Below, piece by piece: positions 8,180 to 17,059 of a DNA stretch of 64,000 bases. The position numbers and the translations under genes are program-made. The DNA is from Paenibacillus sp. UNC499MF (GTDB lineage Bacteria > Bacillota > Bacilli > Paenibacillales > NBRC-103111): assembly GCF_900107975.1 (NCBI RefSeq), contig NZ_FNVF01000012.1, positions 97,949-161,948 on the forward strand, read 5' to 3'. Numbering within the stretch: position 1 is the stretch's first letter; each line of letters opens with the position of its first letter. The notes below the pieces were generated by a model. That model was not told the DNA's origin. It saw only the letters and a program-made list of their open reading frames with translations, and made no database searches.

Positions 8180-10489
8180 CTACAAAATCTCTTTGTACTT
8201 GCCCGGTGTGACGCCTTCGAATTTTTTGAAAATCCGGTTGAAGGTATTGATATCGGAATAGCCGACTTTCCGGGCGATTTCGATGATCGGATCGCTTGAC
8301 TGCGACAGCAATTTCTTGGCTTCCGCGAGACGGATCTTCTGGATCACGTCCAGCAGCGCTTCGCCCGTCTGCGCTTTAAACTGTTTGGATAAATAAGAAG
8401 GCGTAAGACCGAACGCTTCTCCGATCATCGTGATGTTCAGATTTTCCGAGCTGTAATTGTGCCGTACATATTCCATTACCTGCCGGCTGAGCTGATCGTG
8501 CTCCGGTTTACGGCTTTCCTGGATAAATCCGCATACGCGCTCGAGCACCTCCCGCATGCCGGCGGTCATTTCCTTGAGCGTCTCCGAACCTGCCAGCCGT
8601 TCGGCCGGATTCAGTTCACGGATCAGCTCCCGTTTGCCGGGCAGTCCGATTTCATCGAGCGCTTTGAGCAGAGTACCGACCAGATCGAACAGAAGACAGC
8701 GGCTTAGCGGCACGGACAGTGTCTTCCGGACCACATTCAGCTCGATAACCCCCTCCACGAGAGCGTTCGCCTGGACGAAGTCCCCCGCTTTCACGAAGTT
8801 GATCAGCTGCTGCTCCACATGCATCGGATACGAGTAGAAAGCCGCCTCGCCCGACTCGTCTCCGCCGGGCAGATCACCGTACGCGATCATTTCTCCGCTT
8901 CCCATGACAATCCGGTACTCCATGGCCCCCAGCGCTTCCTGATAAGCGAGCGGAATGCCTGCAAGCCCGGGATGGACGCCGCTGATCGCGATCGTTAGCC
9001 GGACCTGAAAATGGTCCTCCAGAAACGTTCTCACCTGTCCGGCAAGCCGCCGGATTTCTTCTGTGCCGGCCTCCGGTCCGATATTCAGAATGCAGGCCTG
9101 CACATCGTCTATGCCGGTCGTGACCGCGCGACAGTTTCCGGCCGCCGCCGCTTCTTCCGCCACATTCATCAGGAGAAAATGAATCTGCCGGATCTTCTTG
9201 GCGTCGTTCCCGCCGGACTCGTCCCATTTCCCGAATTGATCGATCCGGAAAAGCAGGACGGCATAGTTCTCGTACTGGAATCCGATATCGTGAGCCGCCA
9301 GCGATTCGTGAACCGGGACGTTGGGATCGAGCCTGCCTTTGAGCAGGCCTTGCAGAAAATGGGACCGGATCGCATCGCGATGCTGCATCAGCCTCCTGCT
9401 GACAATCTCCTTTTCGGCGAAAGCGTTGTTCAGCGCGTTTTGGACAAAGCCGTATTCATTGGAGCCTTCATCGAACGCCACGCCGGACTGCACAGATAGA
9501 TTGCGGATCAGAACGTGAATGGGGCTGTAGTTCTTTTTCAGAAACAGGAACGTCAAAATCCCCCCAACCAGGAGGCTCAAAAACAAATTCACAAAGATAA
9601 GAATCGACATATGCTTCATTTTCTCGTTATAAATGTCCGCCGGCATCATCGACACGTACTTCCAGCCGGTTTGCCCGGAGGTCGTATAAGACACGGCCAT
9701 TTTCCCGCCGGACGATTCTTTATAGATCAGCCCGCTTTTGCCCGAAAGCTCCCCGTAAGCCGGAAATTCGGTTTTTGATCCGGGACCGGAGGAGGCCAGC
9801 AGACGGTTCTTCTGATCCAGCACGGCGACGGAAGCGTGATTGACGGACGAGAGATTCGCCAGAAGCTTGGAATCTTTAATCACAAAAAGAATGACTCCGC
9901 CCGGTAGATCCGGGTTGTCCAGAATAATCGACTTCGCGTAGAGGACTGCGCTGGCAGTGCCGCCGTTTTCCATAAGCGTCACAGGCGCGTACTCCTGGAT
10001 AAATCTTTTATCGAAAAAAGATTTCCATTCGCCGTAGCCCGTACTTTCGTTTTCCCGTAAAATCTCGTACAGAGCACGACTGTCCGTCCGTTCGCGGGAG
10101 GAGATGACCGTATCGCTGTTTTTGTAATAAACATAAATCTGATCGATAAAATCGTTGGCCACCTTGTATACGCCGAGATCGCCAGCAATACCGATCAGTT
10201 CGTAGTGATCGTTGTCCGTCAGAGGGCTGCCCGCATGAATAAAACCCGCAAGCCGCTTGTTGAGCGCCATTTCGACGCTGAGCCTTTCGATGCCCTTCAA
10301 ATGATTGTCGATCGCCTGCTCCATTTGGCGGATTACGGCCTCGTTGGACCGGTTTACTTCCGTCTCGACCACATTCCACGTCACCATATAAATAATGCCG
10401 TTGATCAGAACGGGAACAAGCAGCACGGTCAGGTAAGAAATGAGCCAGGTTACGATAACGCTGCGCCGGTTAAAACGAATTTTCTTCAT
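8180..10489 (-). CDS. Membrane-anchored AraC-family regulator with extracellular sensor (YesS-like)
   Basis: A 769-residue one-component sensor. A first TM helix (VTWLISYLTVLLVPVLINGIIY), an extracellular Cache-like domain of about 250 residues and a second TM (MSILIFVNLFLSLLVGGILTFLFL) precede a cytoplasmic region. The C-terminal 100 residues are a double HTH of the AraC type (NLNITMIGEAFGLTPSYLSK, then DIARKVGYSDINTFNRIFKKF-like residues). It likely senses an extracellular sugar and activates the transporter operon downstream on the same strand. I chose ATG 10489 with GGAG 11 nt upstream; a GTG at 10498 has a poorly spaced SD. YesS/LplR-type proteins are commonly paired with LplABC-type importers. 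Confidence 0.88.
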   Translation of the reverse strand: MKKIRFNRRSVIVTWLISYLTVLLVPVLINGIIYMVTWNVVETEVNRSNEAVIRQMEQAIDNHLKGIERLSVEMALNKRLAGFIHAGSPLTDNDHYELIGIAGDLGVYKVANDFIDQIYVYYKNSDTVISSRERTDSRALYEILRENESTGYGEWKSFFDKRFIQEYAPVTLMENGGTASAVLYAKSIILDNPDLPGGVILFVIKDSKLLANLSSVNHASVAVLDQKNRLLASSGPGSKTEFPAYGELSGKSGLIYKESSGGKMAVSYTTSGQTGWKYVSMMPADIYNEKMKHMSILIFVNLFLSLLVGGILTFLFLKKNYSPIHVLIRNLSVQSGVAFDEGSNEYGFVQNALNNAFAEKEIVSRRLMQHRDAIRSHFLQGLLKGRLDPNVPVHESLAAHDIGFQYENYAVLLFRIDQFGKWDESGGNDAKKIRQIHFLLMNVAEEAAAAGNCRAVTTGIDDVQACILNIGPEAGTEEIRRLAGQVRTFLEDHFQVRLTIAISGVHPGLAGIPLAYQEALGAMEYRIVMGSGEMIAYGDLPGGDESGEAAFYSYPMHVEQQLINFVKAGDFVQANALVEGVIELNVVRKTLSVPLSRCLLFDLVGTLLKALDEIGLPGKRELIRELNPAERLAGSETLKEMTAGMREVLERVCGFIQESRKPEHDQLSRQVMEYVRHNYSSENLNITMIGEAFGLTPSYLSKQFKAQTGEALLDVIQKIRLAEAKKLLSQSSDPIIEIARKVGYSDINTFNRIFKKFEGVTPGKYKEIL

Positions 10490-10611
10490 GCTGTACACTT
10501 CTCCACCACCTCGTCATGTAAACGCTTTATTTGCTCTATTATACCGAAAAGCCCGGCCGGTAAGAGGAGTGAAACCCGTGCTTCTTTTAAGATTTTTTTG
10601 TAAAGGTGCGT

Positions 10612-10650
10612 AAAAAAAGCCAGTGTTCTCAGCGGAACAAGCTGGCTTCA
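10612..10650 (-). terminator. Intrinsic terminator of the methyltransferase gene
   Basis: GAAGCCAG...CTGGC followed by a T-run on the minus strand, 34 nt after the methyltransferase stop. Confidence 0.75.
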
Positions 10651-10683
10651 TGACAGCAATCACATTCCTGCGATGCGGTCGTA

Positions 10684-11436
10684 TTATTTTTTGGCGGCAG
10701 CAATCATAAACCGCTTCGAGTTCGTTCGGATTCCTTTGGCCGTACGGTTCTTTTCGCAAAACTTGCGCAGAATGGCGCGGTCGTTTTCCTGCTCGCCGAA
10801 GCCTGGAATAATGGGCGTCATTTGCAGCAAATAGTCCAGATCCTCATACGAGGCATAGTATTCAGCCGCATCATATTCGTTGTAGCGGAGATCGCCGAAA
10901 CCGGCCTCTTCAAGCTCGGAAAGTACACGTTCCCGCAAATCCGCTGCGTCCGTCTCCAGGCCCTGGCCTCTGCCAAAAGCCTGCTTCAGGTTCAGCTTGT
11001 CGTGCGGACTCACCTGCTGCGTCAGAAATAAGCCGCCCTGCACCAGGACGCGTGCGGTTTCTTGTGCCGAATAAAAGGATTGGCGGCAGGAAACGAGGTT
11101 AAAAAATCCGGCGGGGAAAGCAATTGCCTCCGCTTCCATGTGCAGAAAGCGCACATTTGACTTCGCCGCTTTTTGCCGATTCGTGTCAGCAGTGCGGATC
11201 ATGGCCGGCGAATGATCGATCCCCACTAAGAGCAGCGCGGAATCTGTCATGGTCAGCAGCCGCTCCCCGCCTCCCGTACCGATATCGAGAAGAAGGTCTG
11301 ATTTCCGGCAGCTGCGTGCCACCTCTTCGAAAAAATCCCATCTTTTTCCCTCTACCGTAACTTGGATATGGCTAAAGTCCCAGCCGTTGATAGCACCGGC
11401 TTTTTCGTAAAATTGTTTGTCTTCCATACGGTTCAT
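10684..11436 (-). CDS. Class I SAM-dependent methyltransferase
   Basis: A 250-residue cytosolic methyltransferase. Motif I is LLLDIGTGGGERLL (SAM binding), an acidic residue at the end of strand 2 is in VGIDHSPAMI, and the motif around strand 4 is FFNLVSCRQSFY. GGAG lies 6 nt before ATG 11436. It resembles UbiE/Methyltransf_11 proteins of unknown substrate. The gene stands alone between terminators, and the context gives no hint about what is methylated. Confidence 0.85.
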   Translation of the reverse strand: MNRMEDKQFYEKAGAINGWDFSHIQVTVEGKRWDFFEEVARSCRKSDLLLDIGTGGGERLLTMTDSALLLVGIDHSPAMIRTADTNRQKAAKSNVRFLHMEAEAIAFPAGFFNLVSCRQSFYSAQETARVLVQGGLFLTQQVSPHDKLNLKQAFGRGQGLETDAADLRERVLSELEEAGFGDLRYNEYDAAEYYASYEDLDYLLQMTPIIPGFGEQENDRAILRKFCEKNRTAKGIRTNSKRFMIAAAKK

Positions 11437-11670
11437 CTTCTTCTCCGCCTTTTTAAATGAGTTGTCGGTATACGATTTTCCGTTCCAGTTAACCGTGTTG
11501 GTATCCCAAAGGGCAGACTTCCCCCTTGGCAGCCGGTACGCGTTTTACCCGGCCCGAAACACAGATACTTCGAACAATACGGAATGTCAACCCGTTCACC
11601 TCATTTCAAAAGTCAAAACGATATAAAAAGACGCCCTGCCGAAATCAACCTGAATTGGCGCAGCTCGACT

Positions 11671-12708
11671 TCATGACGCCAGTCTGACGACCAGAATTCC
11701 GGCCAAAGCCAGAAGCATGCCGCAAGCTTCCCTACGGGAAATGTTCTCTTTGAGATAGAACTGCGCGTACAGCAGAACCAGCACGACGTTCATCGCGGAT
11801 ATGGCGGATACGATCCCCGTCACTCCTCCCCGGAATGCGGGGATGATGAACAGCATACCGGCCAGGTTCGTAATGCCTACAGTCATTCCCCAGAGCACGG
11901 TCCGTTTCATCGACCAGACCGGAGATGCCGCTCTGACCGGGCCGCCCGAGTTTTGCAGCGGCTGGCGGCTTTCTCCGCTGTTGGGGGAACTTCCCGATTC
12001 GCCGGAGTGCCGGGAAATCCGGGCTTGCTGCCCATAGGGGCCTTCCCCGGTCTCCCGTTCGCGCGGGGTTTCGTGCGCCGTCCCGGCGGCCGTGATTTTC
12101 AGCCCCTTCTCCGCCGGAGTCTTCAGCCGGGACAGCAGGTACATGCATGCGAACAGGATAGTGCCCGTGCCGTACATGACCGTTAATACGGGCAGGGTGT
12201 TCGCTGCCGACAAGGTCGCCTGCTTGGACGATAAATCCGTAAAGCCGAAAAACAGCATCGTAAGCAGGCCCCACTGGATGCCTTGCAGCTGACCGAGCTT
12301 CAGATCATGCGAATACCGGATGACGAGCAGGCCGAGAATGACAATGCAGAAGCCGGCCATCTGCACGAGGCCGAGCGCCTCCCCCCACATAAAATAAGCG
12401 AGAGTCACCACGACCACCGGGGGCAGACCCGTAAACAGCGCGATCAAGGAAGCTCGTCCGACCGAATAGCCTTTATACATAGACGCGTTCGCAATAAAGG
12501 AAAACAGTCCCATAGGGACTCCGAACCACACGCCTTGACTCCATGTCTGGTTAACAAACAGGTTAACGACAAACGAGATCAGCGCCCCGGACAAATAAAC
12601 GCCGAAAAGCAGCACGTTCCGGTCGGTGCGGCGCTGGGAAGTCCATTGGTACAAAATTCCGCGCAGCCCGAAAGAGACCGCGGCAAGTGAAGCATACATA
12701 AACCACAT
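11671..12708 (-). CDS. EamA/DMT-family transporter with a long hydrophilic central insert
   Basis: Ten-TM drug/metabolite transporter made of two EamA repeats. The first begins FMYASLAAVSFGLRGILYQW; the second begins LWGMTVGITNLAGMLFIIPAF and ends CGMLLALAGILVVRLAS. Between the halves lie about 55 polar residues rich in Gly, Ser, Arg and Glu (from about TAAGTAHETP to GGPVRAASP), longer than the usual loop. I chose ATG 12708 because GGAGG lies 9 nt upstream; an in-frame start at 12741 lacks an SD. Substrate unknown. Confidence 0.85.
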   Translation of the reverse strand: MWFMYASLAAVSFGLRGILYQWTSQRRTDRNVLLFGVYLSGALISFVVNLFVNQTWSQGVWFGVPMGLFSFIANASMYKGYSVGRASLIALFTGLPPVVVVTLAYFMWGEALGLVQMAGFCIVILGLLVIRYSHDLKLGQLQGIQWGLLTMLFFGFTDLSSKQATLSAANTLPVLTVMYGTGTILFACMYLLSRLKTPAEKGLKITAAGTAHETPRERETGEGPYGQQARISRHSGESGSSPNSGESRQPLQNSGGPVRAASPVWSMKRTVLWGMTVGITNLAGMLFIIPAFRGGVTGIVSAISAMNVVLVLLYAQFYLKENISRREACGMLLALAGILVVRLAS

Positions 12709-13213
12709 CGTAATTTTCCTCCGCTCTGTACAATCCACCAAGGTGTAATGTCTATCATCTTTATAGACATAATAGCCTTTCGCAGCGCCCGTTGTATACC
12801 CGGTCCCCGATTTGCTTTGCTAACCGAGGTTCTCAGGTCTCGCCGGAGCTTGATTTTCACAGATTAGCGGCCGGTCTTTTTGTGCAAAAGTTTCATTAAA
12901 CGGGCCAGTATTTCGTTATCTTGCGGTTTCATTCCCGAACCGGTACGCAAATGTTCTGCCGGAGGTATACTGTTTTCAGACAGCCTAAGCGGACAGTCTA
13001 AGCGCTGTTACCGTTATTAACCGAAAGAAAGGACCGTTCTGCCATGAAAAATCATTCCGCTGATTTTGCCCTGTACCGGACCTTTTCGCAGGCCGGGGCA
13101 ATAGGTCAACTTCTCCCGGCATCGCCGGAACCGGACCGTACAAGCTCTGTCACACACTCCATATTTTTAAGCAATGTGAGGACCGGCTTATGCGCCGGAG
13201 GAGGGAGCTCGTC
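12709..13213. other. Intergenic region between the DMT transporter and the oxygenase
   Basis: About 505 bp with the divergent promoters of both genes. It holds a 13-bp tandem repeat at 12979-13004 and a weak 61-codon plus-strand frame at 13044-13229. I see no RNA gene or terminator in it. Confidence 0.5.
12979..13004. repeat. Tandem 13-bp repeat GACAGYCTAAGCG
   Basis: GACAGCCTAAGCG is followed immediately by GACAGTCTAAGCG (12 of 13 identical). It could be a pair of direct-repeat half-sites for a regulator, about 40 bp before the small frame at 13044. Confidence 0.4.
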
Positions 13214-13229
13214 ATGCCCGATAATATAG
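13044..13229 (+). CDS. Possible small ORF (61 codons) overlapping the oxygenase start
   Basis: Starts MKNHSADFALYRTF with AAAGGA 10 nt upstream, and its 3' end overlaps the oxygenase start at 13214 by 16 nt in another frame. The composition (many Ser, Pro, Gly, Cys) is not typical of a folded protein and I recognise no family. It could be a translationally coupled leader or chance. Confidence 0.2.
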   Translation: MKNHSADFALYRTFSQAGAIGQLLPASPEPDRTSSVTHSIFLSNVRTGLCAGGGSSSCPII

Positions 13230-13927
13230 CGGAGCGTATCGCCGGGCTGGATTGGGGCTTCATCCGCCAGTCTTTAGACGAGCACGGATATGCGAAGCTC
13301 CCTCCTATGCTCGATTCCTCGCAGTGCGAAGAGCTTATCGGCGGTTACGGAGAAGAGCCGCTTTACCGCAGCACGATTCATATGGCGCGTTACCGTTTCG
13401 GACTGGGCGAATACAAATATTACCGGGCTCCCCTTCCGGACGTCATTCAAGAGCTGCGCGAAGGATTTTATCCTGCGCTTGCGGATACGGCCAACTCCTG
13501 GCTGAGGCTGCTGAACAAAGAAGCTGTTTATCCCGGTTCGTTATCCGGTTTTTTGGAACAATGCCGCCGGGAGGAGCAGACACGCCCTACCCCGCTCATA
13601 CTGAAGTATGAAGCGGGAGGCTATAACTGCCTGCATCAGGATGTATACGGAAGCGTATTTTTTCCCTTTCAGATCGTTTTTGCCTTGAATCAGAAAGAAG
13701 AGGACTACACGGGCGGAGAATTTCTGCTGGTGGAACAGCGGCCCCGCGCCCAAAGCAGAGGGCATGTCCTTACGCTCGAACGCGGCGAAGGGTTGATTTT
13801 CCCCACCACCCATCGTCCTGTGTCCGGTTCCCGCGGGTACTACAAGACTACGCTCCGGCATGGCGTAAGCACCGTAACGACGGGCACGCGCTACAGTCTG
13901 GGACTTGTTTTTCACGATGCCAAGTAA
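13214..13927 (+). CDS. 2-oxoglutarate/Fe(II)-dependent oxygenase
   Basis: A 237-residue non-heme iron oxygenase. The double-stranded beta-helix core shows the iron triad: His141 and Asp143 in CLHQDVYGS, and His216 in LRHGVSTV. Arg226 in GTRYSLGLVFH should bind 2-oxoglutarate. I chose ATG 13214 with GGAGG 9 nt upstream; an upstream in-frame ATG at 13190 overlaps that SD. The fold type is that of prolyl-hydroxylase/AlkB-like oxygenases; some relatives are associated with Ada genes. Substrate unknown. Confidence 0.87.
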   Translation: MPDNIAERIAGLDWGFIRQSLDEHGYAKLPPMLDSSQCEELIGGYGEEPLYRSTIHMARYRFGLGEYKYYRAPLPDVIQELREGFYPALADTANSWLRLLNKEAVYPGSLSGFLEQCRREEQTRPTPLILKYEAGGYNCLHQDVYGSVFFPFQIVFALNQKEEDYTGGEFLLVEQRPRAQSRGHVLTLERGEGLIFPTTHRPVSGSRGYYKTTLRHGVSTVTTGTRYSLGLVFHDAK

Positions 13928-14057
13928 CTGCCGCTGCTCATGTCAGGAATTCTGGAGTTGGGGAGCTCAGAGGCACTGGAGACTATAAGTTCAACTCATG
14001 CGGAAAGCGCCCTTTTGAGTTATACTGGATAAATCTACATAGAGGAAGGACTGAACG

Positions 14058-14108
14058 ATGCGCAGATATCAATACTTTAACCCGCCGAAGATAAAAAAAT
14101 GGAGGTAA
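14058..14108 (+). CDS. Candidate 16-codon leader peptide upstream of the GNAT gene
   Basis: ATG at 14058 is preceded by AGGAAGGA with 7 nt spacing and encodes MRRYQYFNPPKIKKWR. The last two codons and stop contain GGAGG, the ribosome binding site of the acetyltransferase that starts 8 nt later. The layout suggests translational coupling: a ribosome finishing or stalling on the leader would affect access to the downstream site. The peptide is basic and has a PPK motif near its end. Existence as a translated peptide is an inference. Confidence 0.45.
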   Translation: MRRYQYFNPPKIKKWR

Positions 14109-14116
14109 AGCTATTG

Positions 14117-14653
14117 ATGAAAGACAAGCTGAAATCGGAAAGACTCCTGCTGCGGACTATAACGGAAGCGGATGCTCCCCGACTGTTCGAGATCTGGTCT
14201 TCTCCCGATGTAACGAAATTTATGAATATCGATCCGTTCACGGAAATTAAACAGGCAGCGGATATGATTGATTTTCTGAACGGATTGGCCCGGGAAAACA
14301 AGGCGGTCCGCTATGCGATCATCGACCGGAAATCGGGTACGATTATAGGTTCCTGCGGGTTCAACGAACTCGATTACGGACAACGGAGAGCGGAAATCGG
14401 CTACGATCTGGACCCTGCTTTCTGGGGAAAACAGTATGCACCCGAGGCGATCGGATGCATGCTTGCTTATGCGTTCGATGAACTCGGAATGAGCCGGATC
14501 GATGCTAAAGTCGAGCCCGAAAACGTCAATTCCATCAAAGTTTTAAGGAAATTGCGTTTTACTTTCGCCGGCACGCTCAGGTGCGAAGAAGGCGCCGATT
14601 CCGGCCCTTCTGCACCGCTTTTAAATCTGTATACGAGAAGCCGGGAAGACTGA
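14117..14653 (+). CDS. GNAT N-acetyltransferase, RimJ/RimL type
   Basis: A 178-residue acetyl-CoA-dependent acetyltransferase starting MKDKLKSERLLLRTITEAD. The acetyl-CoA region is GYDLDPAFWGKQYAPEAIGCML, and the usual VEPENVNSIKVLRKLRF follows. The start at 14117 is supported by GGAGG 11 nt upstream; a TTG three bases earlier is possible. RimJ-like enzymes acetylate protein N-termini or small amines such as antibiotics. The short ORF before it is unusual. A strong terminator follows. Confidence 0.88.
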   Translation: MKDKLKSERLLLRTITEADAPRLFEIWSSPDVTKFMNIDPFTEIKQAADMIDFLNGLARENKAVRYAIIDRKSGTIIGSCGFNELDYGQRRAEIGYDLDPAFWGKQYAPEAIGCMLAYAFDELGMSRIDAKVEPENVNSIKVLRKLRFTFAGTLRCEEGADSGPSAPLLNLYTRSRED

Positions 14654-14678
14654 CTCGCAGCCGCTCCGGCAACGCAGC

Positions 14679-14709
14679 AAAGGCTGCCGCACATTTGCGG
14701 CAGCCTTTT
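14679..14709 (+). terminator. Intrinsic terminator after the GNAT gene
   Basis: AAAGGCTGCCGC / GCGGCAGCCTTTT with a 6-nt loop; nearly symmetric, so it could also serve the opposing beta-helix gene. Confidence 0.88.
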
Positions 14710-14792
14710 GGCGCTTCGTCTTGCTCGCGTATCTTGGAGCCAACCGACAGTCTACTATAGCATCGGTACGATTTGCCTGAGCCGGCTCACGG

Positions 14793-16952
14793 CTAGTTCA
14801 CGACAAGTTCGGGCTTGTTAGCCGGATTTTCCCGGCTGTTAAACTGGATCGTACGGTCCTGGTCGGACACGCCTTCCACTATCAGCGTGACGATGCCGTC
14901 CGAGAGCTGGTCCTTGACGAAAGACGTGACGTCCAGCTCATAGTACGTCAAGTTGCTTCCTACCTGAATGGTGGACAAAGCACCTGTGGTGGCGGCCGGC
15001 GCGTTGTTCCAGGTAAGCCCCGTCTCCGTCCAGCCGTCGGCGGCCGCTCCCGACACCTTGACCTGGACGTTCGAACCGTCCTGCGTGTTGCCGCCGAACA
15101 GGCGGAGCTTCGCGGAATTCACGGCAGACACACCGCTGACGTCGAATTTGAGGTAAGCTTTCCGGGTGTAGCCTGCGGCCGTGCCGTCTTTGACGTACAG
15201 CGTCGGGGCTGTACCGTAATTGGTCCCGGCGCCCGAACCGTCAAGCACGTAGGCGTCGGCTGTCGGCGCTTTAACCCCTGCCGGAGGCGTTACCGTAACG
15301 CCGGCGCCGTTGTATGCGCCGATATTCGGCACGGCCGTTGCGGAAACGGCTCCGCCGAAATAATCTTTGCCGCCGTTGTCGGCGATAAGCTTGCCGGCGT
15401 TCAGCGCCGGGGAACCGGCCTTCAGGCGGTAGGCCGCCGCCGTGGACAGACCGGTGCCTGCGCCTCCGGGATTTACAAACGCCGGATCGGCCGTCCGTTT
15501 GCCGGGATCGGAAGGTTCATTTGCCGAATGGGTTCCGCTGGCTTCATAGAAAATATTGTTGCTGAAAGAGGTCTGGCCCCAGTTGGCCGATGTTCCCCAA
15601 TTGGTCGCTACGGACGGATTCGTATTGTAGAAAATATTGTTCATAAACTGGTAGCCGGTTTTCGTGGCATCGTTGCCGCCGATTACCTTGTGCGCGGCTC
15701 CGTTGTAGTAAAAGACATTGTTGTAGATCGAAGCCGGAGTCGCCTCGTTCGCATTAAAATGACGGATAATGTTGCCTTCGTTCTGGCTGATATGATAGCG
15801 CATCACATCGTTCTTGTTCGTTCCCATCATCAGCACATGTCCCATCGGATTATCGTGGCTGTAATTGTACTGGTAGGTCGTATTTTCCAGGTACAAATCG
15901 AAGTCCCACGCGCAGCCGTCCTGATTGGACGCCGGTCCGCCGAACGCTTCGTTATACTGCAGGACGGTGTTTTTGGCGACGGCCAGCCAGATGGCTGCAA
16001 TCGCATTGGTGGAGGCGACACGCGTACCGAAACGGTTTGCCACGTTATATTCAACGAGAGCCCCGTCCGTGTCCCGCAGAATGATGCTGTCTCCGCCGAC
16101 ATCTTCCAGATTGTTATGGCCGATATAGACGTTCGTATTCCAGTTGCCGTACGTGCGTGTGCTCGTCGTACTGAAGCTGTCGTCGTTCACATAGTTGCTG
16201 TGGGCCGCAGCCCGGATTCCGACGCGGTCCACTTTGCGGATGGTATTGTTTTCGATGCGGACATCGTTGAATCTGGCATACGTGCGGGTAGAGGTCGACG
16301 CGGTGCCTTGAATAACCGTAATAATGCCGCCGTTTTCCTTCGGTCCCGCGTTATTGCTGCCGTCCACATCGTGAACGTCATTGCCCCTGATATAAATGTG
16401 ATTGTAAACCCGGTCGCTTTCGTTCGCGTCGATGACAACGAAAATTCCTGCCCGGAAGGCGGCGGAGTCGTTGTTTTCCACGGAAAAATTGTCATCGTTC
16501 GTGACTTCCAGGTTGTTGATTTCCCAGTACTCCTGATTGCGCAAAAATACCGTTCCGGTGTTGTACGTTTTCGTACTGTTGTAAACGGTCTGATTAAAGC
16601 TGCTGCCGCCGCCGTTTATAACCGGCTTGCTTCCGCTTCCGTATTTGTCGATCACGATCGGGCTACCGTTCGCACCCGAACCTTTGGGCCAAAGCTGGCC
16701 GTTCCAGATTCCGCCGGATTTGAACAAAATCTGATCTCCCGGCTGAAACGTCGTTGCGTTCACCTTGGCTAACGTCTTCCAGGCCTGCGCCTGGGAGGTG
16801 CCGTTGTTGGCATCGTTGCCGGCCGCCGAATCCACGTAGTAAGCCGTTCCGGCCGCATGAGCCGGCTTCACTCCATAGAAAGCGTTTACAAAAAGCGATA
16901 AAAATAAAACGGCTGCCGTCCAGGCACTGATCCTGCTGGAAATTTTCTGCAC
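14793..16952 (-). CDS. Secreted right-handed beta-helix protein with C-terminal DNRLRE-type domain
   Basis: A 719-residue exported protein. GTG 16952 is the start (AAAGGAGG 9 nt upstream); a longer frame to 17033 lacks an SD. Signal peptide residues about 1-34 end in KPAHAAG. From AYYVDSAAGNDANNGTSQAQAWKTL to about residue 540 there is a parallel beta-helix of the pectate-lyase/NosD type with Asn-rich turns. From about 560 (ADAYVLDGSGAGTNYGTAPTLYVKDG) to the end is a DNRLRE/CBM96-like beta-sandwich (AYLKFDVSGV, LIVEGVSDQDRTIQFNSREN). Probably a polysaccharide lyase or glycan-binding enzyme; I see no catalytic signature that names a family. Confidence 0.82.
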   Translation of the reverse strand: MQKISSRISAWTAAVLFLSLFVNAFYGVKPAHAAGTAYYVDSAAGNDANNGTSQAQAWKTLAKVNATTFQPGDQILFKSGGIWNGQLWPKGSGANGSPIVIDKYGSGSKPVINGGGSSFNQTVYNSTKTYNTGTVFLRNQEYWEINNLEVTNDDNFSVENNDSAAFRAGIFVVIDANESDRVYNHIYIRGNDVHDVDGSNNAGPKENGGIITVIQGTASTSTRTYARFNDVRIENNTIRKVDRVGIRAAAHSNYVNDDSFSTTSTRTYGNWNTNVYIGHNNLEDVGGDSIILRDTDGALVEYNVANRFGTRVASTNAIAAIWLAVAKNTVLQYNEAFGGPASNQDGCAWDFDLYLENTTYQYNYSHDNPMGHVLMMGTNKNDVMRYHISQNEGNIIRHFNANEATPASIYNNVFYYNGAAHKVIGGNDATKTGYQFMNNIFYNTNPSVATNWGTSANWGQTSFSNNIFYEASGTHSANEPSDPGKRTADPAFVNPGGAGTGLSTAAAYRLKAGSPALNAGKLIADNGGKDYFGGAVSATAVPNIGAYNGAGVTVTPPAGVKAPTADAYVLDGSGAGTNYGTAPTLYVKDGTAAGYTRKAYLKFDVSGVSAVNSAKLRLFGGNTQDGSNVQVKVSGAAADGWTETGLTWNNAPAATTGALSTIQVGSNLTYYELDVTSFVKDQLSDGIVTLIVEGVSDQDRTIQFNSRENPANKPELVVN

Positions 16953-17059
16953 GATGACTTGCCTCCTTTTTCGTAATAAGCGATAGCTTCGCCTCTTCAC
17001 TTTACAAAAAATTCCTCTCCCCCCAATAGGCACGATTTTGACTTTCCTGTGCAGCCTTT

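Noticed and set aside
15528..16772. Long plus-strand open frame (414 codons)
   Set aside because: It is antisense to the beta-helix gene, has no SD, and its translation is Val/Arg/Ile-rich without family features.
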